NCBI GenBank assembly: GCA_900550695.1
Contig: URTF01000057.1
Location: forward strand, 1 to 13,664
DNA: 13,664 bases
Source of the DNA: an uncultured Ruminococcus sp.
Lineage (GTDB): Bacteria > Bacillota > Clostridia > Oscillospirales > Ruminococcaceae
Reading direction: 5' to 3'
Shown here: one piece after another, positions 1 through 5,725 of the stretch
Numbering within the stretch: the first letter of the stretch is position 1
Layout: each line of letters starts with the position of its first letter
Notes under the pieces: generated by a model
What the model was told of the DNA's origin: nothing
Seen by the model: only the letters and a program-made list of their open reading frames with translations
Databases searched by the model: none
Program-made: the position numbers and the translations under genes

Positions 1-54
1 TAAAATTCTTTTTCGTCAATATGCATAAATGCAATATACTTTTTCAACAGCCTG

Positions 55-94
55 AAAGGTGCATCACGAATGACATATTCGCGATGCACCTTTT
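55..94 (+). terminator. Rho-independent terminator of an upstream gene outside the window
   Basis: An 11-bp perfect outer stem (AAAGGTGCATC at 55-65 with GATGCACCTTT at 83-93), one A/C mismatch and a 5-bp inner stem (67-71 with 77-81) enclose the loop GACAT. It ends in TTTT on the plus strand. The stem is far longer than expected by chance. The short T tract suits a plus-strand gene that ends left of the window, converging on gdhA. Read from the minus strand it could also stop gdhA transcripts, although the U tract there is short. Confidence 0.75.
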
Positions 95-170
95 ATACTG
101 ATTAGTATAAACACGCAAAGGGCGGATATAGAATCCGCCCCAACGATTTAAAATTATTTGCGAAGCAAAT
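93..170. repeat. Cluster of three further small palindromes downstream of gdhA
   Basis: Three more hairpins follow the terminator: TTATACT/AGTATAA (93-99/104-110), GGGCGGAT/ATCCGCCC (120-127/133-140, loop ATAGA) and ATTTGC/GCAAAT (156-161/165-170, loop GAA). On the minus strand the GC-rich one is followed by TTTGCGTG and could help terminate gdhA. The density of palindromes in fewer than 80 bp resembles dispersed intergenic repeat elements of clostridial genomes, but one copy cannot prove this. No coding potential is seen here. Confidence 0.5.
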
Positions 171-173
171 TAA

Positions 174-201
174 TTCCGCATTCCTAATTCCTAATTCCGA
201 A
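174..201. repeat. Four tandem 7-bp repeats abutting the gdhA stop codon
   Basis: Four head-to-tail 7-mers are visible: TTCCGCA, TTCCTAA, TTCCTAA and TTCCGAA. The next three bases (202-204) are the complement of the gdhA TAA stop. The array therefore sits exactly at the 3' end of gdhA and is transcribed with it. It may be part of the same intergenic element as the palindromes to its left. Copy number could vary by slippage. Confidence 0.75.
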
Positions 202-1560
202 TTAGTAAGAAACGCCCTGCCACTTCATTGCATCTGCAACCTTGAGGAAGCCTGCGATGTTTGCGCCCATTACAAGGTTGCCCTCATGACCGTATTCCTT
301 GGAAGCGTTGTATGCATTGTGGAAAATGTTGATCATGATGTTCTTGAGCTTTGCGTCAACTTCTTCAAATGTCCATGAAAGTCTTTCGCTGTTCTGGGAC
401 ATTTCAAGACCGGAAGTTGCAACGCCGCCTGCGTTTGCAGCCTTTGCTGGTCCGAAGAGGATGCCTGCTGCCTGGAACTTTTCGATAGCCTCAGGTGTGG
501 AAGGCATATTTGCACCCTCGGAAACTGCGATCACGCCGTTCTTGATAAGAGCGTCAGCGGATTCGCCGTCAAGCTCGTTCTGTGTTGCGCAGGGAAGAGC
601 GATATCGCACTTGATAGTCCAGATGCCCTTGCAGCCTTCTGTATATGTAGCGTTCTTGTGGCTTGTTCTTGTAACGTATTCCTTGATACGACCTCTTTCA
701 ACTTCCTTGATCTGCTTAACGAGGTCAAGCTCGATTCCGTCGGGATCGTGGATATAGCCGTTGGAGTCGGAAAGTGCAACTACCTTGCCGCCGAGCTGTG
801 TAGCCTTCTGTGTAGCGTAGATAGCAACGTTGCCCGAACCGGAGATAACAACGGTCTTGCCCTTGAAGCTATCGTCCTTCATGCACTTGAGCATCTCATC
901 TGTGAAGTAGCAAACGCCGTAGCCTGTTGCTTCTGTTCTTGCGAGAGAACCGCCGTAGGAAAGTCCCTTGCCTGTGAGAACGCCTGTGAATTCGTTGCGG
1001 AGTCTCTTATACTGACCGAACATAAAGCCGATCTCTCTTGCGCCCGTACCGATATCGCCTGCGGGAACGTCGGTGTCTGCGCCGATGTGCTTGGAAAGCT
1101 CTGTCATAAAGCTCTGGCAGAATGCCATGATCTCTCTGTCGGACTTGCCCTTAGGATCAAAGTCGGAGCCGCCCTTACCGCCGCCCATAGGAAGACCTGT
1201 AAGGCTGTTCTTGAAGATCTGCTCGAAGCCGAGGAACTTGATTACTGATGCGCATACGGACGGGTGAAGTCTGATGCCGCCCTTGTAAGGTCCGATTGCG
1301 GAGTTGAACTGGCAGCGGAAACCTCTGTTTACCTGAACGTTGCCCTTGTCATCTACCCATGAAACTCTGAACTGGATGAATCTTTCGGGTTCAACGATCC
1401 TGTCGATGATGCCGTTTGTTTCAAAGGACTTATCCTTTTCAACAACGGGTTCAAAGGATTCGAGAACCTCTCTTACTGCCTGTAAGAATTCCTTTTCGCC
1501 GGGATTGCGCTGTTCAACTTTTTCATAAACCTTCTGGAGATATGCGTTTTTGAATGCCAT
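202..1560 (-). CDS. gdhA: NADP-specific glutamate dehydrogenase
   Basis: This cytoplasmic enzyme reversibly makes L-glutamate from 2-oxoglutarate, ammonium and NADPH, a main ammonium-assimilation route in gut and rumen clostridia. At 452 aa it has the normal length of the hexameric family. Visible motifs are the substrate-binding GPYKGGIR (90-97), the glycine-rich segment GGGKGGSD with the expected catalytic Lys at about 129, PAGDIGTG (167-174), and the Rossmann GSGNVA (241-246) followed by SDSNG (264-268), which suits NADP use. I chose the ATG at 1558-1560 because GGGAGG lies 8 bases upstream. A longer frame from a GTG at 1609-1611 adds 17 residues without a ribosome binding site. It is divergent from the pilus operon, has its own promoter, and no functional link to the pili is apparent. 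Confidence 0.97.
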   Translation of the reverse strand: MAFKNAYLQKVYEKVEQRNPGEKEFLQAVREVLESFEPVVEKDKSFETNGIIDRIVEPERFIQFRVSWVDDKGNVQVNRGFRCQFNSAIGPYKGGIRLHPSVCASVIKFLGFEQIFKNSLTGLPMGGGKGGSDFDPKGKSDREIMAFCQSFMTELSKHIGADTDVPAGDIGTGAREIGFMFGQYKRLRNEFTGVLTGKGLSYGGSLARTEATGYGVCYFTDEMLKCMKDDSFKGKTVVISGSGNVAIYATQKATQLGGKVVALSDSNGYIHDPDGIELDLVKQIKEVERGRIKEYVTRTSHKNATYTEGCKGIWTIKCDIALPCATQNELDGESADALIKNGVIAVSEGANMPSTPEAIEKFQAAGILFGPAKAANAGGVATSGLEMSQNSERLSWTFEEVDAKLKNIMINIFHNAYNASKEYGHEGNLVMGANIAGFLKVADAMKWQGVSY

Positions 1561-1659
1561 TTTGATTTCCTCCCATATAATAATAGTATATTCTGCTGAT
1601 GACTCACTCACAGCCTATTGTTCCGCGGCAATTTTCTGACGGGGAACATTACAATTTAC

Positions 1660-1688
1660 ATTATACACTATACATTTGGGTTTTGCAA
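1660..1688 (-). promoter_or_regulatory. Predicted sigma-A-type promoter of gdhA
   Basis: On the minus strand TTGCAA (1688-1683), a 17-bp spacer and a perfect TATAAT (1665-1660) are seen. Transcription would start near 1653, giving a leader of about 93 nt. The leader holds a 6-bp dyad (TGTTCC at 1619-1624 with GGAACA at 1643-1648) of unknown meaning. This is a sequence-pattern prediction only. Confidence 0.65.
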
Positions 1689-1967
1689 GAGTTTTTTGCT
1701 TCAAAATCAAAATTTTTATAATTTTACCATATTCATCGTTTAATATTAAACATATTGACATAAAGATGCAGGATTTAAAAAGTCAAGTTGCATTGACAAA
1801 GCAGCCTGCGGTGAGGATAGGGGCAGCGGAGCGGCTTGCGGCACTTATCTCTTTGAATACACTGATTATATAACAAAAGCTCAAATAATATATATAGTAC
1901 AGACATATTTAGGACTTAAAGCATAGATGTTGTTGAAGTCTTTGTCATAAACGTACAATATTTTTAG
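1689..1967. other. Non-coding intergenic stretch with an anomalous GC-rich island
   Basis: Most of this stretch is A/T-rich and shows no supported gene. Positions 1801-1844 stand out: I count 32 G or C among 44 bases. A 35-codon reading frame (1766-1873, starting ATG CAG GAT) spans the island but has no ribosome binding site. A small dyad GTCAA-N6-TTGAC lies at 1782-1797. The island could be the remnant of an inserted element or a decayed gene. I cannot assign it. Confidence 0.4.
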
Positions 1968-2018
1968 ACATTTTGTTGAAAATAACATATTGCTAATTTG
2001 TAACCAAAATGTTATAAT
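1968..2018 (+). promoter_or_regulatory. Predicted pilus-operon promoter with flanking inverted repeat
   Basis: TTGCTA (1990-1995), a 17-bp spacer and TATAAT (2013-2018) are preceded by TG at -15/-14, so this is an extended -10 promoter. An inverted repeat, ACATTTTG (1968-1975) and CAAAATGT (2005-2012), brackets the -35 and touches the -10. A second dyad, ATAACAT (1982-1988) and ATGTTAT (2009-2015), overlaps it. Either could be an operator, although A/T-rich DNA makes such dyads fairly common. Transcription would start near 2025, about 60 nt before pilC. Confidence 0.65.
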
Positions 2019-2033
2019 AGGTGTAGTATCTTG

Positions 2034-2073
2034 GGGCAGGATGTGCCCTTAAATCTTTTTATCCAACCGGAGG
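2034..2073 (+). promoter_or_regulatory. Possible small leader hairpin and RBS of pilC
   Basis: GGGCA (2034-2038) pairs with TGCCC (2044-2048) around the loop GGATG. A short T-rich run (CTTTTTAT near 2055-2062) follows before the ribosome binding site GGAGG (2069-2073), which is 12 bases from the pilC ATG, a rather long spacing. A five-pair stem with a displaced T tract is weak evidence for an attenuator. The RBS itself is convincing. Confidence 0.4.
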
Positions 2074-2085
2074 TGTAAATCCCAT

Positions 2086-3279
2086 ATGAAGACATTTATC
2101 TACACCGCCACCGACGTTCAGGGAAATACCATTAAGAACGCTCGAATGACGGCTGAAGATGTAAATGACTTTTTGGAAAAGATCCATGAGAAGGGGCTTT
2201 TTTGCTCCAGCTACAAGGAGGCTACTTCCAAAACGACAAACACTCTTCATAAGTTCACGACAAAAGAGCTTGCAAACGACTGCAGACAGCTGAGTGCAAT
2301 GCTGACATCAGGACTCACACTCGTAAAGGCGCTTGATATTTTGTATAAGGAGCAGGAAAAAAAGGCTCAGAAGCAGATCTATCAGGAGATATACGAGGAA
2401 GTTCAGAAGGGCTCGTCCTTTTCGGATGCGCTCAAAATGCAGCAGGGCGCATTCCCGAGCTTTATGATCTCAATGATACAGGCGGGCGAAGCATCGGGTT
2501 CACTTGACGTTATTTCAAAGCGACTTGAAGACAACTACGCAAAGGAATCAAAACTCAACAACAAGATCAAAAGTTCAATGATGTATCCTATTATCCTTGC
2601 CGTCCTCTGCGTTGCGATCGTTGTGCTTTTGTTCACGTTCATCATGCCTACGTTCAAGGATATGATGAGAGAAGAGGATATGAAGGGTATCACAGGTGCT
2701 CTTTTTGCATTCTCCGACAGCCTTATCGGTTACTGGTACGTTTATATTGCTGTTATCCTCGGCGTTATCTTTGCGGTGAAATATGCACTGAAAGTACCGT
2801 CCGTACATTTTAAGTGGGATAAACTGAAATGTAAAGGCCCGGGCTTCGGAAAGCTTGTCGTAAAGGTTTATACGGGCAAATTCGCAAGAACGCTCTCCTC
2901 GCTTTATTCCTCGGGTATCCCGATGGTAGAGGCTCTCGAACGTTCGGCGGCTATTCTTAACAACGATTACATCGAAAAGGCTTTTGAAACCGTTGTTGAC
3001 GAAGTAAAGCAGGGTGAACAGCTCTCTGTTTCCATTCAGAGAACGGGCATCTTCGAGTCAATGTTCGTTTCAATCATCTATGTTGGTGAGGAATCGGGTG
3101 CGCTCGATACGATCCTTACAAAGTCTGCCGAATTCTACGAAGATGAATCCGATGCCGCTATCGGACGTCTTGTAGGTATGATCGAGCCTGTAATGATCAT
3201 CTTCATGGGTGTTGCGATAGGTTTTGTTATCGCAGGTATCCTTCCCGCTCTTTACGGTTCGTTTGAAAATATCCAGTAA
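2086..3279 (+). CDS. pilC: Type IV pilus inner-membrane platform protein PilC (GspF family)
   Basis: PilC is the polytopic platform on which PilB and PilT act to insert or remove pilin subunits. The 397 aa match the family. Two T2SSF repeats are visible, at about residues 62-187 and 265-388. Each has the family signature, QAGEASGSLD (132-141) and YVGEESGALD (332-341). Membrane segments are predicted at about 167-189, 212-232 and 366-388, with a cytoplasmic N-terminal domain. The start is the ATG at 2086 after GGAGG. It is the first gene of a plus-strand unit and is followed 31 bases later by the PilM-PilN fusion. Being headed by pilC, with pilB and pilT in a separate unit further on, is a rearranged order compared with the common pilB-pilT-pilC cluster. 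Confidence 0.95.
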   Translation: MKTFIYTATDVQGNTIKNARMTAEDVNDFLEKIHEKGLFCSSYKEATSKTTNTLHKFTTKELANDCRQLSAMLTSGLTLVKALDILYKEQEKKAQKQIYQEIYEEVQKGSSFSDALKMQQGAFPSFMISMIQAGEASGSLDVISKRLEDNYAKESKLNNKIKSSMMYPIILAVLCVAIVVLLFTFIMPTFKDMMREEDMKGITGALFAFSDSLIGYWYVYIAVILGVIFAVKYALKVPSVHFKWDKLKCKGPGFGKLVVKVYTGKFARTLSSLYSSGIPMVEALERSAAILNNDYIEKAFETVVDEVKQGEQLSVSIQRTGIFESMFVSIIYVGEESGALDTILTKSAEFYEDESDAAIGRLVGMIEPVMIIFMGVAIGFVIAGILPALYGSFENIQ

Positions 3280-3310
3280 AAATAAAAAATAAATCAGTGA
3301 GGTGACGAGT

Positions 3311-4825
3311 ATGCTTTCATTTGATATTACCGACAGACATATTCGAATTATTCGCGGTACAGAGGCAAACAACAAGATAAAGGTTTCGGCTGCTGCTACC
3401 ATCGATCTCGAAGAAGGTCTTATCGTTAATGGTCACATTAAAGATATTCCAAAAATTGCAACAATAATCAACGAAGAACTCAAAAACAAGAAGATGGCTG
3501 ACAAGGAAGCTGTTATCAGCATTTCCTCAAACCTTGTTATCTTCAAGGAATTACATATTCCTAAGGCAAAGGGTGCGCAGCTCCTTTCCATGGTCCAGAA
3601 CCAGATGCAGCATACAATGGGTATTGCTGACGACTATTCGATCTCCTATACCATCGCAGGTGAGATCGAAGAGGACGGCGTTGCAGCTCTTAAGATACTT
3701 GCAACAGCCTGCCCGTTTGAAGTCGTTGACTGCTTCAGAAAGGTGTTCTCGATGCTCGGCATAGGACTTCGTTCCGTAGCCGTTGCCTGCAACACTATTT
3801 CAAGACTTATCATCACCGATCCGAAGATGAAGGCTAAAATGCCTATGCTCCTCGTTCAGATCGACCCGAACTTCGTAAGCCTTAACCTCTATGAGAACAA
3901 CCAGCTTACGTTCTCCCGTTTCGCATCGATCGACGCTGTCGACTATGACAACTCCGAGGACTACATCTACGAAGCTGTTACCGAGAACATCTCCCGTATG
4001 TTCCAGTTCCAGAGATCGAGAAATCCCGAAGATCCTATCAAGAACGTTGTTTTCTACGGCGATACCACAGAGTATATCCGTCTTACAAATGCTCTTGAGT
4101 CACTCGATATTGTAACGAGCCTCCTCGGTGTTCCGAACAACGTCGGCGGCTATGAAAACTTTGAGTTCCAGGCTTACGCAAACGCTATCGGCGCTATGCT
4201 CAGAAGCAATAAGGACTCCGAAAGAATCAACCTTATCGAAACGGACGCTACATCCGGACGTTCCGCAGCGGGCGCATCGTTCGCTGTGACCGTTGCAGTT
4301 GCTGTACTTGCCTCCGTTGCGCTCGTTGCAGGCATCACTCTTGGCGCAAATGTCGTAAAGAGCCAGTATCAGGACGATACAGCTACTATACAGGCATGGC
4401 TCGACAGCCCCGAAACTGCACAAAACATTGCTGCAGTTGATGCTGCACAGGCAAAACTCGACAAGGTAAATCACTTCCGCAACAGCCTTGAGCAGGCAAA
4501 GGGATATTTCGATTCCCTCCCTGTGTTCTCTACTGAAGTAAAATCAACTATCGATGAGAATTTCAAGGGTACTGATGCCGAGATCCTGAGCTATACATTC
4601 GCTGACGGTGTTATTACTCTTAAGTGCAGAGCCGACAACAACGAAACTCCTTCAAAGGTCGTAGATAACTTTGTTAAGCAGGAGGCGTTCTCGAATATAA
4701 CCTATACGGGATACACCAATGCGTCAGACAAGGAAACCTCAAAGGAGAAATTTAATTTTGATCTTTCCGTTCAGATCATGGAATATGTTCCTGAAGTGGA
4801 ACAGACAGCAAAGGAGGCTGAATAA
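3311..4825 (+). CDS. pilM: PilM-PilN fusion, T4P alignment/platform protein
   Basis: The protein is 504 aa. Residues 1 to about 300 look like PilM, the actin-like cytoplasmic protein: an N-terminal SFDITDRHIRIIRG nucleotide-fold start, GLIVNGHI (36-43) and LVQIDPNFVSLNLY (181-194). Then comes INLIE (306-310), matching the 'INLLP' motif that opens PilN and binds PilM, a membrane helix at about 323-346, a helical segment (350-400) and an alpha/beta domain of PilN type. PilM and PilN are thus one chain, as in GspL of type II secretion, and I recall PilMN fusions in some clostridia. The start is the ATG at 3311. A GTG at 3302 is part of the ribosome binding site GAGGTGA (3299-3305). The stop is two bases before pilO, implying coupled translation. 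Confidence 0.88.
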   Translation: MLSFDITDRHIRIIRGTEANNKIKVSAAATIDLEEGLIVNGHIKDIPKIATIINEELKNKKMADKEAVISISSNLVIFKELHIPKAKGAQLLSMVQNQMQHTMGIADDYSISYTIAGEIEEDGVAALKILATACPFEVVDCFRKVFSMLGIGLRSVAVACNTISRLIITDPKMKAKMPMLLVQIDPNFVSLNLYENNQLTFSRFASIDAVDYDNSEDYIYEAVTENISRMFQFQRSRNPEDPIKNVVFYGDTTEYIRLTNALESLDIVTSLLGVPNNVGGYENFEFQAYANAIGAMLRSNKDSERINLIETDATSGRSAAGASFAVTVAVAVLASVALVAGITLGANVVKSQYQDDTATIQAWLDSPETAQNIAAVDAAQAKLDKVNHFRNSLEQAKGYFDSLPVFSTEVKSTIDENFKGTDAEILSYTFADGVITLKCRADNNETPSKVVDNFVKQEAFSNITYTGYTNASDKETSKEKFNFDLSVQIMEYVPEVEQTAKEAE

Positions 4826-4827
4826 TA

Positions 4828-5598
4828 ATGAAGCTTTCATACAGAGATAAAGTAATTTTTATTGCTGCGATCGTTATTGTAATTATCGTGGTAGGTATCT
4901 TTCTTTTCATCAAGCCGAAGTTTGAGGAAATGAATTATGCGAAGAACACTCTTCAGAGCAAGCAGAGCGAGCAGGAGCAGGTAAAGGCTAAACTTGACAC
5001 CCTTCCTACTATCGTCGCATCCCTTAAGGCCTCCGCACAGTCCGTTGACGAGATCCAGCAGGTGTTCATCGAACAGCAGGATCCATATCTCAATGAACAG
5101 TATATTCGCGGTATTCTCGGTACTAATGTAACTACTCTTAATATGACTACGCAGTATACTTCTGCAGATCCTCTTCAGCAGTATGTTGTTAATCCGCAGA
5201 ATGTTGCAGGATGCGAACTGTTTATCAACAGTGACCTTTACAACGAGCTTCCGCAGGAAGTTTATGATGCTTACAACAAGGCAAACAAGCGTGTAGGCAG
5301 CAGCTGCATCATCGGTGTTACAACAATGACTGTAGGCTACAAAGACAAGAAGGATTATACAGGCATTTACAAGTTCATTGACGATATAAAGGATGAGGGA
5401 AAGACTGTTATCGTTACTGAATTCTCTAAAACAGATACAAGCGATATGACCGAACCCGATGTAGAGGGAACTATCAGCCTTAAGCTCTATTCTATCTATC
5501 GTCTTGACGTTGAAAAGGTAATGGAAGAAAGCGACGAGTTCGTTTTTGATCCGAACCTCGTTGTTACCGAAGAAACAGCTGAAACAACAGCACAGTAA
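4828..5598 (+). CDS. pilO: PilO-like T4P platform protein
   Basis: A 256-aa bitopic protein: short cytoplasmic N-terminus, one membrane helix (about 9-28), a Gln/Glu/Lys-rich coiled coil (34-75) and an extracytoplasmic alpha/beta domain (VTTMTVGYKDKKDYTGIYKFIDDI, about 164-187, then TVIVTEFS and TISLKLYSIYRL) that fits the PilO ferredoxin-like fold. The first half of that domain (about 85-160) carries extra sequence not obvious in PilO. PilO pairs with PilN to link PilM and the cytoplasmic motors to the pilus base. Assignment rests mainly on architecture and on its place directly after PilMN, two bases downstream. Its ribosome binding site AAGGAGG lies inside the end of pilM. The tail after residue 230 is acidic and Thr-rich and probably disordered. 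Confidence 0.8.
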   Translation: MKLSYRDKVIFIAAIVIVIIVVGIFLFIKPKFEEMNYAKNTLQSKQSEQEQVKAKLDTLPTIVASLKASAQSVDEIQQVFIEQQDPYLNEQYIRGILGTNVTTLNMTTQYTSADPLQQYVVNPQNVAGCELFINSDLYNELPQEVYDAYNKANKRVGSSCIIGVTTMTVGYKDKKDYTGIYKFIDDIKDEGKTVIVTEFSKTDTSDMTEPDVEGTISLKLYSIYRLDVEKVMEESDEFVFDPNLVVTEETAETTAQ

Positions 5599-5613
5599 AT
5601 CAAATGACCACAC

Positions 5614-5641
5614 GCCGATGAAGGAAGTGTTCTTCATCGGC
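5614..5641 (+). promoter_or_regulatory. Intercistronic stem-loop between pilO and the large pilin gene
   Basis: GCCGATGAAG (5614-5623) pairs perfectly with CTTCATCGGC (5632-5641). A further G-T and A-T pair extends it to 12 pairs around the loop AGTG. No T tract follows, so it is not a standard terminator. It lies in the only long gap (127 bases) of the operon and may act as an mRNA processing or stabilising site, or a partial terminator, separating platform genes from pilin genes. No promoter is evident in the gap. Confidence 0.6.
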
Positions 5642-5725
5642 ATAAGTGGCATATAGAGAAAACATTTTAAAGAAGAAAAGATTTTGTTCATACCCCGGCA
5701 TAAATTTTAAGAAAGGGTGGAAAAA

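Noticed and set aside
1561..1611. A longer GdhA start at GTG 1609-1611.
   Set aside because: The extra 17 residues have no ribosome binding site, while the ATG at 1560 has GGGAGG at correct spacing and gives the normal family length.
1676..1873. A 65-codon plus-strand open frame between gdhA and pilC.
   Set aside because: Its first half overlaps the gdhA promoter, it has no ribosome binding site and the composition is not coding-like. Only the GC-rich part is kept as an unexplained element.
2027..2085. Resemblance to the start of an FMN riboswitch (ATCTTGGGGCAGGATG, then ACCGGAGG).
   Set aside because: Only the first few conserved blocks are similar. The remaining helices and closing strand are missing because pilC begins at 2086. 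The GGAGG is simply the pilC ribosome binding site.
1900..2085. A c-di-GMP riboswitch, as found before some clostridial pilin operons.
   Set aside because: I found neither the GEMM-I core nor a class II pseudoknot pattern, and the predicted leader is only about 60 nt.
4837..5691. A 284-codon open frame antisense to pilO.
   Set aside because: It is a shadow of the biased pilO codons, rich in Cys, Leu and Ile without domain sense, and pilO has a good ribosome binding site and architecture.
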